Part shown: positions 41,734 through 48,873 of the stretch, piece after piece
How the letters are laid out: every line of letters starts with the position of its first letter
Position numbering within the stretch: position 1 is the stretch's first letter
Assembly: GCF_001442625.1 (NCBI RefSeq)
Contig: NZ_LMZQ01000010.1
Location: 1 to 64,000 of the forward strand
Source of the DNA: Pedobacter ginsenosidimutans
GTDB lineage: Bacteria > Bacteroidota > Bacteroidia > Sphingobacteriales > Sphingobacteriaceae
Length of the DNA stretch: 64,000 bases
Reading direction: 5' to 3'
Notes under the pieces: model-generated
The model's input: only the letters and a program-made list of their open reading frames with translations
The model's database searches: none
Told to the model about the DNA's origin: nothing
Translations under genes and position numbers: made by a program

Positions 41734-42957
41734 CTACTCGTATCTTAACGCATCGATCGGATCTAAATTTGATGCTTTCTTTGCAGGGTAATACCCGAAG
41801 AAAACACCTGTAATAGCACATACAACAAAGGAAATAATAATTGAAGATTCAGCAATTAAAATTGGCCAGTTTAAGAAATAGGAGATGAGGTATGCTGAAC
41901 TCACACCCAAAACTACGCCGATAATTCCGCCAGTAATGCTGATTAAAATGGCCTCTATTAAAAATTGCATCAAAACATCTTGTCCGCGGGCACCGATAGA
42001 CATGCGCAGACCGATTTCGCGGGTACGCTCGGTAACTGAAACATACATAATATTCATAATCCCAATACCACCAATAAATAGTGAAATACCTGCAATAGCG
42101 GTTAAAAGAACGGTTAACATGCTACTGGTAGAACTGATGGTGCTGATTAATTCGGCCTGTGTACGTACCTGAAAATCGTCTGTTTCTGCTGTAGTTAACC
42201 TGTGGCTTTCTCTTATAGCTTCCGATATTTCGGTTGTGGCAGCGGCGCTCGAAGCCTCAGTTGTTGCGGAAGCATAAATACTCTGTAGATAATTGGTTGC
42301 GGTAATCCTTTTTTGTACAGTAGTATAAGGAGCAAGGATAATATCGTCCTGATCCTGTCCGAAATTACTTTGTCCCTTAGGCACTAAAACACCGATTACC
42401 TGGAAAGGAATATTTTTAAAACGTATAATCTGGCCGATTGGATTACTTCCGTCAGGAAATAGATTATCGATAACTGTTTTACCTAAAAGACAAACTTTAG
42501 CAAAGCTTTTTACATCATTTTCAGAGAAAAGAATACCATCCTGAAGTTTTAATTGGCGGATGTTCAAATAATCTGGACTCACCCCAGTAATGGTAGTTGG
42601 CCAGTTATAACCACCTTTAATGGCCTGTCCGTTAGTGGAAACCACAGGCGATAAACCGTTTATATTTTTGGATTGCAACTTTTTAATAGCGGTAATATCT
42701 TCTAGTTTTAAGGTTTGGATGCTGCTTCCCTGCAAACGCACACCACCAGGTTCATTGCTTTGGGGCATAATGGTAATCATGTTCGAGCCCATTCCTGATA
42801 ATGAAGACCTGATACTTTGTTTCGAGCCCTCACCAATGGCCATCATAGCAATTACCGCCGCCACCCCGATAATGATGCCGAGCATGGTTAAAAAAGCACG
42901 GAGCTTATTTCTTTTTAATGCCCTAAAGGCAATCTTTAATAAATTTATAATGCTCAT
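41734..42957 (-). CDS. MacB-type ABC transporter permease
   Basis: 407 residues. It has one N-terminal helix (AFLTMLGIIIGVAAVIAMMA), a large periplasmic MacB-like domain of about 230 residues, and three C-terminal helices (LLTAIAGISLFIGGIGIMNI, EAILISITGGIIGVVLGVSS, IIISFVVCAITGVFFGYYPA). The FtsX-like family signature ERTREIGLRMSIGAR lies between. It starts 12 bases after the ATPase gene. In MacB these two parts are fused; here they are separate genes, as in many Bacteroidota. Such systems do not move substrate across the inner membrane but drive TolC-dependent export mechanically. Confidence 0.9.
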   Translation of the reverse strand: MSIINLLKIAFRALKRNKLRAFLTMLGIIIGVAAVIAMMAIGEGSKQSIRSSLSGMGSNMITIMPQSNEPGGVRLQGSSIQTLKLEDITAIKKLQSKNINGLSPVVSTNGQAIKGGYNWPTTITGVSPDYLNIRQLKLQDGILFSENDVKSFAKVCLLGKTVIDNLFPDGSNPIGQIIRFKNIPFQVIGVLVPKGQSNFGQDQDDIILAPYTTVQKRITATNYLQSIYASATTEASSAAATTEISEAIRESHRLTTAETDDFQVRTQAELISTISSTSSMLTVLLTAIAGISLFIGGIGIMNIMYVSVTERTREIGLRMSIGARGQDVLMQFLIEAILISITGGIIGVVLGVSSAYLISYFLNWPILIAESSIIISFVVCAITGVFFGYYPAKKASNLDPIDALRYE

Positions 42958-42969
42958 GATCTTCTCAAA

Positions 42970-43716
42970 TTAGTAATCATCAGATTCTGGTAAATTGGCA
43001 AGTGCCTCTTTAGCCGAACGTTGATTTTGGTTAATGCTATCCTTTTGGATTTTTCCATCCCTAAGCATAATGGTTCTGGTACTAAAAGCAGCAATATCAG
43101 GTTCATGTGTTACAAAAACGATGGTTTTTCCTTCTGCATTCAGTTCCTGCATCAAGGCCATAATCTCATAAGAGGTACGGGTATCAAGGTTTCCTGTAGC
43201 CTCATCGGCCAAAATCATCACAGGGTGATTAACCAGCGCCCTGGCAATGGCCACACGCTGCTGCTGACCGCCAGAAAGCTGACTGGGGGTATGATCAAAA
43301 CGCTCGGCAAGTTTTACCGATTCGAGCGATTTTATGGCCCTTTCTTTACGTTCTTCAGCCGTAATGGTTTTATTATAAAATAAGGGTAGCTCTACATTTT
43401 CCAGTGCCGATGTTCTGGGCAACAGGTTATAAGCCTGGAAAACAAAGCCGATCTTGGTATTCCGCAAACCCGCCAGTTCATCGCGATTTAAACTTTTAAC
43501 ATCTACACCATCAAGCAGATAACTGCCTTCTGTAGGTTTATCTAAACAACCCAATATATTTAAAAGCGTAGTTTTACCCGAGCCACTACTGCCCATAATG
43601 GTTACAAATTCACCAGCTTTGATATCGAAAGTGATGCCTTTCAAAGCCCTGACGGTTTGATCGCCCATTACGAACTCACGTTTTAAATCGTGTATATCTA
43701 ATATCTTCTGTTCCAT
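42970..43716 (-). CDS. MacB/LolD-type ABC transporter ATPase
   Basis: 248 residues with all nucleotide-binding motifs: Walker A GSSGSGKTTLLN, Q-loop FQAYNLLP, signature QLSGGQQQRVAIARAL, Walker B VMILADEATGNLD and H-loop VFVTHEPD. The extended N-terminal DQTVRALKGITFDIKAGEFV is typical of the LolD/MacB group. Its ATG overlaps the adaptor stop codon by one base (TAATG), a sign of coupled translation. The extra C-terminal tail (QKDSINQNQRSAKEAL) is not part of the core domain. Confidence 0.93.
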   Translation of the reverse strand: MEQKILDIHDLKREFVMGDQTVRALKGITFDIKAGEFVTIMGSSGSGKTTLLNILGCLDKPTEGSYLLDGVDVKSLNRDELAGLRNTKIGFVFQAYNLLPRTSALENVELPLFYNKTITAEERKERAIKSLESVKLAERFDHTPSQLSGGQQQRVAIARALVNHPVMILADEATGNLDTRTSYEIMALMQELNAEGKTIVFVTHEPDIAAFSTRTIMLRDGKIQKDSINQNQRSAKEALANLPESDDY

Positions 43717-44909
43717 TATCTTCTTCTGTTACCGCCTGGGCGTTTTGGCATAAAAGGACTAGATTGGCCTTGTACCGCCGCCTGACTTTTACCCATGCTC
43801 TGTGAACCTGTAATGATAACATCTTCTGCCGTTAACCCTGATAAAACTTCAACATGAGTATTGTCGTTTATGCCGGTTTTAATCTTTTTTTGTATCAGTT
43901 CTTTTGAATTTTTTTGCACCCAAACATATGCCTCGTCAGCTCCGGCTGGCTTTCTGTTGGGATTAACCCAGGTCATTTGATATTTACCAGCCAAAGTTGA
44001 ATCTGGAGCAAATTTTATAGCTTTTGTAGGAATAAGCAAAGCATTGTTAACTTCTTTGGTGAAGATGGTGATGTTAGCTGTCATACCGGGTTTCAACTTA
44101 TTCGCATCATTTGAAGTATTAATGATGGTTTTATAGGTAACCACATTTGATGAAATTGATGGACTTAACCTGATTTCTTGTATGGTGCCTTTAAAAGTAT
44201 CGTTTAAAAAGGCGTCAACAGTAAATGTTGCCCTTTCACCTTTTGTGATGTCGCCTACATCTGCCTCATCTACAGAGGCTTCTACCTGCATTTTAGTTAA
44301 GTCTTTTGCAATACTGAAGATGGTTGGTGTACTAAAGCTAGCCGCCACAGTTGTTCCTTCGCTTACACTTCTAGAGAGTACCGTTCCGTCAATTGGAGAA
44401 TAAATACTGGCAAGTGATAAGTTCTTTTGAGCAGAAGCAAGTTGAGCCTTAATGCTGTTAACCGATGCTTTTGAAGCATTATAAGTATACAACGCATTAT
44501 CGTAATCTGCTTTACTTACCGCGCCAACTTTATACAAATTACTTTGACGGCTGAAATTGCCCTGTTGGTAAACCAAAGCACTCTGAGCACTGACCAGATT
44601 AGCCTGATATTGATTTACAGTGGCCTCAAATAAAGTTTTATCAAGTTCGGCCAATAGTTGTCCTTTTTTAACCTTCGAGTTAAAATCTGCATACAGTGTT
44701 TTGATGGTTCCTGATACCTGAGTACCTACAGCCACTGTATCAACCGGTTGCACCTTTCCTGTGGCCGTAACGTTTTCGGAAATATAACCCATTTTAGGTT
44801 TTTCGGTTTCGAGAACAACCACCTGTTCTTTTTTGCGCAAAGCGAAGTACCAAATCGCGAATAATGCAACTGCGATACCAATGATAATAAATATTGTTTT
44901 CTTTTTCAT
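43716..44909 (-). CDS. MacA-like periplasmic adaptor (HlyD/RND membrane-fusion protein)
   Basis: 397 residues. One N-terminal anchor (IFIIIGIAVALFAIWYFALR) is followed by the beta-barrel and lipoyl half-motif VQPVDTVAVGTQVSGTIKTL, a helical hairpin of about 90 residues rich in Gln, Ala and Ser (LVSAQSALVYQQGNFSRQSN), the second lipoyl half ASIYSPIDGTVLSRSVSEGT, and the beta-barrel LKPGMTANITIFTKE. It joins the inner-membrane ABC pair to the TolC-like channel encoded just upstream. The glycine/arginine tail GNRRR is unusual but short. Confidence 0.92.
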   Translation of the reverse strand: MKKKTIFIIIGIAVALFAIWYFALRKKEQVVVLETEKPKMGYISENVTATGKVQPVDTVAVGTQVSGTIKTLYADFNSKVKKGQLLAELDKTLFEATVNQYQANLVSAQSALVYQQGNFSRQSNLYKVGAVSKADYDNALYTYNASKASVNSIKAQLASAQKNLSLASIYSPIDGTVLSRSVSEGTTVAASFSTPTIFSIAKDLTKMQVEASVDEADVGDITKGERATFTVDAFLNDTFKGTIQEIRLSPSISSNVVTYKTIINTSNDANKLKPGMTANITIFTKEVNNALLIPTKAIKFAPDSTLAGKYQMTWVNPNRKPAGADEAYVWVQKNSKELIQKKIKTGINDNTHVEVLSGLTAEDVIITGSQSMGKSQAAVQGQSSPFMPKRPGGNRRR

Positions 44910-44954
44910 GATCCAGATATTAAGTAGACTAGGCGGTGGCCATCATCATGTATT

Positions 44955-46250
44955 TTAGTTAGTAATAGGAATTCCTGTGTAAAAATTATAGATCTTGGTA
45001 TAAAGGCTTGCTGTATATTTAGCCTGAACAAAGGCCTGTAAAGCCTGTACATATAAATTTTTCTGTTGCAGGTTTTCTACAATATTGTTGGTGCCTTCTT
45101 TTAAAGCTGCATTCGAAATGCGTAGAGCCTCGCGGGTATAGTTAAACTGCTCTTGTGCAGCGGCATACTGGCTGTTTGCGTTCTGTACGTTAATGTAAGC
45201 ACGTTCCACATTTTGAGTCAATGTTGTTTTGGCATCTAAAAGTGATAGGCGGGCCTGCTCAATACCAATGTTAGCCTTGGCAACATTTGTTTTGGTTACT
45301 TTTCTATCAAAAATCGGAATTGATAGAGTTAAACCTAAGTTTTGGTAAAAATTATTATTTAGCTGATAGCCGTAACTGCCGATATTATTATTGTTATAAC
45401 CTGTATTTAGCGATCCACCTAAACTCAGTGTTGGGCGTAAGGTTGATTTTGCTTTGGCCAGTTCGGTTGTTTGAAGCTGTATATTTAATTCTCCACTTTT
45501 AATTTCCGGACGGGTGCGTAAGGCCTGATCTTGTGCCGAAGCTAAATTATCTAATGCCGGGGCTACTGCAACGGTATCTGTTGTGCTTACTTCAAAAGGA
45601 GTAGCTGTAGGCAATTGCAACAGTTGTTTTAAGGTTAAAATATTTTGCTGTAAAGTATTTTGTGCAGTAACCAAAGTATATTTATCATTAGCATAAGTAG
45701 CCTGTAACTGCAACAAATCTTTTTTGGCAATGGTTCCAAACTTATATTGTTGCTCTGATTGTTTAACCTGAGCCTCGCTGGTGGTCAACAGATCTTTTAA
45801 ATAGGTGATGTTTTCTCTGGCCAATAAAATATTCAGATAAGCCTGGGTGATGGAAATGGTAATATCGTTTTTGGCCGCTTCTACCGATAGATTAGCGGTC
45901 TGTAAGCTGAGTTCTTTAGCTTTGATGTCATTTTTTAAATAACTTCCATTGTACAGCGTCATATCTGAACTTAAGCCAAAACCACTGGTGTTTTGCAATC
46001 CCGATTTATAATTGGAGATGGCTTGGGAAACATTTCCAGATAAATTTGGGAGTACAGCTGCTTTTGAAGCGATTAAATTTTGTTCAGCCGTTTGAGAACT
46101 CAGCTTTAAGGTATTGATGCTGATATTTTTTTCTTTGGCATACTCGATAGCCGTTTTTAGATCCCAAACTTGTGGGATATCCTGAGCTTTGATTGCGTAA
46201 GGCGCTACAAGCAAAATGAGTACGACAATATATTTAATGTATTTGCGCAT
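44955..46250 (-). CDS. TolC-family outer-membrane efflux protein
   Basis: 431 residues, a usual TolC length. A signal peptide (KYIVVLILLVAPYAIKAQ) precedes two OEP repeats of long helices: WDLKTAIEYAKEKNISINTL at the start of the first and QDQALRTRPEIKSGELNIQL at the start of the second, with a GLTLSIPIFDRKVTKT strand. It is the first gene of the efflux operon (TolC, adaptor, ATPase, permease), a complete tripartite pump. Cargo is unknown; MacAB relatives export macrolides, lipopeptides and peptides. About 350 bases upstream are dominated by a dispersed repeat. Confidence 0.92.
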   Translation of the reverse strand: MRKYIKYIVVLILLVAPYAIKAQDIPQVWDLKTAIEYAKEKNISINTLKLSSQTAEQNLIASKAAVLPNLSGNVSQAISNYKSGLQNTSGFGLSSDMTLYNGSYLKNDIKAKELSLQTANLSVEAAKNDITISITQAYLNILLARENITYLKDLLTTSEAQVKQSEQQYKFGTIAKKDLLQLQATYANDKYTLVTAQNTLQQNILTLKQLLQLPTATPFEVSTTDTVAVAPALDNLASAQDQALRTRPEIKSGELNIQLQTTELAKAKSTLRPTLSLGGSLNTGYNNNNIGSYGYQLNNNFYQNLGLTLSIPIFDRKVTKTNVAKANIGIEQARLSLLDAKTTLTQNVERAYINVQNANSQYAAAQEQFNYTREALRISNAALKEGTNNIVENLQQKNLYVQALQAFVQAKYTASLYTKIYNFYTGIPITN

Positions 46251-46434
46251 GGCGAATAAATTTTGTGTCTATAGAACTATTGAACACAAAAATATATCCG
46301 GTTAATACTGCATTTTAACAATTGAGACCAATGCAGAAAATGCTGCGACGAAAGGTTAAAACTTTGAGATTAGTCAGTTTTGAGTTTTAATAGAAAGAAG
46401 TAGGCTTGTATGTTATTTTGACCATGAAAAAGCT

Positions 46435-46578
46435 CGTCATTTCAAGCGGGCCCGATAGCTATCGGGTGCAACGCAGCCGAGAACCCGAAGGCTCAGCGAA
46501 GCTAAATCTATCGAGGTAGATCTCTCCTCCGAAGGAGTTCCTTTGGAACATTCCACTAGGTTCCAGTCGAGATGACGA
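46435..46578. repeat. Long dispersed inverted repeat with CCCGATAGCTATCGGG
   Basis: It opens CGTCATTTCAAGCGGGCCCG, carries GATAGCTATCGGGTGCAACG, then AACCCGAAGGCTCAGCGAAG, a CTCCGAAGGAGTTCCTTTGG hairpin, and closes CAGTCGAGATGACG. It is the longest copy of the group here and lies between the tolC-like gene start and the LdcA gene stop. The remainder of the 349-base gap (46251-46434) is AT-rich with nothing I can assign. Confidence 0.75.
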
Positions 46579-46599
46579 AAATACGAATGGTAAATTAGG

Positions 46600-47622
46600 C
46601 TAAATCGTCCGTAATACCGAACCCGTTTCGTTTACGATTAAGGTATGGTTTACACCACATTTTAGGGCGAAATTATTTCGTTGGTGCCCCACGGGGAAAT
46701 CGAAAGCCACAGGGTAATTGTATTCCTTTACTTTTTCTAAAATGCTATCATAAATGGTTTTGCCGAATTCTTCGCCAACATCATCAGGTTTAACTTTAAA
46801 GCCACCAACAATTAATCCCTTAAGGTTTTTCAGTTTGCCGCTGCGTTTTAGGTTCCACAACATTCTGTCAATGCTGTAGAGGTATTCGCCAGTATCTTCG
46901 ATAAAAAGGATTTTATCCTTTGTATCCAAATCAGAATCACTGCCTGCCAAAGTTTCGATAATGCTCAGGTTTCCACCAACTAAAATGCCATCAACCTTTC
47001 CTTGTTTGTTATTAATGTTGATAGGGGCAGTGTAGCCCATTTGCTCACCAATTAAAGCATTTTTTACAGATAAAATCGTTTCAATCTGTATAGGTTCGGC
47101 TTTACTCCAATCATCAGGAAAACTATTGCACATTTTAGAGTGGATAGAGGCAATGCCATAATTTTTAGCCAGATGACAATGTAAAACGGTAATATCACTA
47201 AAGCCAATAATCCATTTCGGCTTTCTTCTAAATGATGAGAAATCGAGTTTATCGATTATCCGTACAAAACCATAACCACCACGGGCACACATAATAGCTT
47301 TAATTGCCGGGTCATCGAGCATTTGTTGAAAATCAGCCAGTCGCTCTTCATCTGTTCCGCCATAGGTAAAATCGCGTTTACCAATAGTATTGCCAACTTT
47401 TACGGTAAATCCCCAGCTTTGCATCTGTAAAACTGAAGGTTGGATTTGTTCTTGTGTAATATATCCTGCAGGACTCGTAATCCCGATGGTATCGCCAGAT
47501 TTTAAATAAGGAGGGATCTTAAATGATGAACTTTCAGTTTCAACGGTATTGGCGAGTGTTTTAAAAGCAGGAAGTACAGTTGCAGTCGCAATAAATGAAG
47601 AAAGGAAATGTTTTCTGTTCAT
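46600..47622 (-). CDS. ldcA: LD-carboxypeptidase (peptidase S66, muramoyltetrapeptide carboxypeptidase)
   Basis: 340 residues. The S66 triad can be placed: Ser142 in WIIGFSDITVLH, a Glu in FIEDTGEYLYSIDRML and a His in FPVGHQRNNFAL. Other family segments are GDTIGITSPAG, AIMCARGGYGFVRI and GKVDGILVGGNLSI. The enzyme removes the terminal D-Ala from tetrapeptides of recycled murein. The N-terminus MNRKHFLSSFIATATVLPAF looks like an export signal, so this copy may act in the periplasm, unlike cytoplasmic E. coli LdcA. It is monocistronic. Confidence 0.9.
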   Translation of the reverse strand: MNRKHFLSSFIATATVLPAFKTLANTVETESSSFKIPPYLKSGDTIGITSPAGYITQEQIQPSVLQMQSWGFTVKVGNTIGKRDFTYGGTDEERLADFQQMLDDPAIKAIMCARGGYGFVRIIDKLDFSSFRRKPKWIIGFSDITVLHCHLAKNYGIASIHSKMCNSFPDDWSKAEPIQIETILSVKNALIGEQMGYTAPININNKQGKVDGILVGGNLSIIETLAGSDSDLDTKDKILFIEDTGEYLYSIDRMLWNLKRSGKLKNLKGLIVGGFKVKPDDVGEEFGKTIYDSILEKVKEYNYPVAFDFPVGHQRNNFALKCGVNHTLIVNETGSVLRTI

Positions 47623-47682
47623 CTAAAATATGGATGTAATATTGATTGGGCTAATATAGGATTTAAAATATTCGCATAAAAG

Positions 47683-47714
47683 AAAAGGGATTTATATCCA
47701 TAAATCCCTTTTTT
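47683..47714. terminator. Hairpin AAAAGGGATTTA / TAAATCCCTTTT
   Basis: A perfect 12-bp stem with a 6-base loop has six Ts on the plus side and T4CT4 on the minus side, so it can work in either direction. It lies upstream of ldcA and faces the gene-poor interval, where it would stop minus-strand transcription before it reaches ldcA. Confidence 0.75.
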
Positions 47715-48177
47715 AAACCAAACAAATTAATCTGTAAAAGATTAGTATAATGTGAATTATATAAATAACCCAGAATGAAATAAAAAGTTTTGAGATTTTT
47801 GAAAAAAATATTTTTAACCATCTTTACAGAACGCACGAAAAATATGCTTTTTCATCATTAAGAAGTTAAGGGCATTAAGTAATGCATTGCACTTAACCAT
47901 TGGGTTTACAAATTATTTAATAATAATTGGCTTAGTAATAGTAATATAACTTTTCTTGCATTGTTTCACTACATCTGCTAAATAGCCCTGATGGAAGCGG
48001 AAATACTTTTTGGCTCCGTTATATTGTATTTTCGAAAGCTTTCCAAAAAGATTGAGTGTACAGCAGGAGCAGCCCCGTACTATGAGCACTGAACTGCGCT
48101 TTTAAGTAATTAAAAGGTAGGATATTTGATCAAGATTCTTCGCTTTGCTCAGGATGACAGTATCTACCTAAAAAGGT
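47715..48177. other. Gene-free interval with repeat fragments
   Basis: No credible ORF. Visible structures are an inverted GTTAAG..CTTAAC segment around 47865-47900 that encloses GCATTAAGTAATGC, a repeat-like GC-rich block (AGCCCTGATGGAAGCGG to GAGCAGCCCCGTACTATGAG, about 47982-48084) of a kind also hinted at near 5040 and 38000, and a fragment TTCGCTTTGCTCAGGATGAC (48139-48158) of the TGACG-ended repeats. Confidence 0.45.
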
Positions 48178-48285
48178 AAAGGCTACCCATCGCGGATAGC
48201 CTTTGCTAACAACAAAACAAATATAAGATAACCAAATCTTGCCTGATTGAGCAGAATCAGGGTAAAGTGCTATGAGATACACTTT
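48178..48285 (-). ncRNA. Three consecutive hairpins downstream of the tRNA-like element
   Basis: On the minus strand, directly after the tRNA-like element, come a 6-bp stem AAAGTG/CACTTT (48264-48285), a perfect 7-bp stem CCTGATT/AATCAGG with a 6-base loop (48242-48261), and after about 37 bases a perfect 8-bp stem AAAGGCTA/TAGCCTTT (48178-48204) followed by ACC and five Ts, which looks like the terminator. A TATATTTG element (minus, 48218-48225) sits between the second and third hairpins, so the last one may alternatively belong to a very short separate transcript. Compact structure without an ORF suggests RNA function. Confidence 0.4.
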
Positions 48286-48287
48286 GC

Positions 48288-48357
48288 GGCCTAGTAATGG
48301 ATTCGAACCATTGTAGGGAGTTTATGAAACTCCAACCTTCCAATCGGTCAACTGGCC
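48288..48357 (-). tRNA. tRNA-like element, anticodon CAU, with bulged acceptor stem
   Basis: The minus strand folds as a cloverleaf of about 70 nt. The anticodon arm is GGAGT-TTCATAA-ACTCC (perfect 5-bp stem, anticodon CAU, normally Met, fMet or lysidine-Ile2). The T arm is AATGG-TTCGAAT-CCATT, perfect and with the standard loop. The D arm is short, ACC-GATTGGAA-GGT. The acceptor arms GGCCAGT and ACT-A-GGCC pair fully only if one A is bulged out. No CCA is encoded. It may be a decaying tRNA or a tRNA-like domain with another job. It begins 5 bases after the stop of a 53-codon ORF on the same strand. Confidence 0.55.
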
Positions 48358-48362
48358 ATGTT

Positions 48363-48524
48363 TTATAACTGCTTTAGTGCCAAATAATCTCTTAGTTCTA
48401 GAATCTGTTCTTTATTTAAGCTATCTTCATCTTTTGCAAACGCTGGCTCATCTGGTTCTGTTTGTAACGGATAAATGAGTTTCGGATATTCATCTATAGC
48501 TGGGTATTGAAAATAAATGGACAT
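48363..48524 (-). CDS. Small acidic ORF, 53 residues, upstream of the tRNA-like element
   Basis: The frame reads MSIYFQYPAIDEYPKLIYPL, QTEPDEPAFAKDEDSLNKEQ and ILELRDYLALKQL, then TAA. It is proline- and tyrosine-rich at the start and acidic/helical at the end, soluble, with no signal peptide. A TATATTTG promoter element lies 55 bases upstream and nothing else occupies the region. The stop is 5 bases from the tRNA-like element, so both are probably on one RNA. I recognise no family. Support is the promoter, the protein-like composition and the lack of a competing frame. Confidence 0.5.
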   Translation of the reverse strand: MSIYFQYPAIDEYPKLIYPLQTEPDEPAFAKDEDSLNKEQILELRDYLALKQL

Positions 48525-48578
48525 GATTTTAGCGTTTTAATTATTCAACATATTTTTTGTTAATGATTAATGTTGAGC

Positions 48579-48586
48579 AAATATAG
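48579..48586 (-). promoter_or_regulatory. -7 promoter element for the small ORF / tRNA-like unit
   Basis: The minus strand reads TATATTTG, an exact TAnnTTTG match. Predicted transcription would start about five bases further on and give a leader of roughly 50 bases before the small ORF. The leader contains an AACAT..ATGTT pairing. Confidence 0.55.
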
Positions 48587-48711
48587 AAATAAGTATATAA
48601 TATCTATAGATTTAGTAGTTTTTATTTTGGAAAATATTACAACTGTTTCATTTTCAGTAAAATAATTTTTATAGGATCGGCTGTTTTATTAGAGATACTG
48701 GTCTGAACTAA

Positions 48712-48751
48712 ATAAACTGAATAAAAACGGATCCGATTTTATTCAGTTTAT
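48712..48751. promoter_or_regulatory. 40-bp near-perfect palindrome upstream of the helicase-like gene
   Basis: ATAAACTGAATAAAA and TTTTATTCAGTTTAT are perfect 15-base mirror arms around A-CGGATCCG-A, itself an 8-bp palindrome. Only one pair (A opposite A) breaks the symmetry over 40 bases. It has no T-tail, so it is not a simple terminator. Its place about 120 bases before the GTG start suggests an operator for a dimeric or tetrameric regulator, or a long hairpin in the mRNA leader. Confidence 0.6.
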
Positions 48752-48873
48752 AGTGGATAGTAGAACTATAGGAGGCATGAACTTGCATCATTCATTTCCA
48801 AGCCTTTAAATTCAATTTCAGAAAAGCTAATTATTTTAAGGATATTTGCAGTTCAAACATTAAAATAGTAATT

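Noticed and set aside
48288..48524. tmRNA (ssrA) as an explanation for the small ORF plus tRNA-like element
   Set aside because: A tmRNA tRNA-like domain carries alanine identity, lacks a CAU anticodon arm and encloses the tag frame; none of this fits here.
48773..48810. AGGAGG followed by ATG and a 10-codon frame (MNLHHSFPSL) before the helicase-like gene
   Set aside because: Only one base separates the Shine-Dalgarno-like run from the ATG, Bacteroidota rarely use such sites, and so short a peptide cannot be supported.
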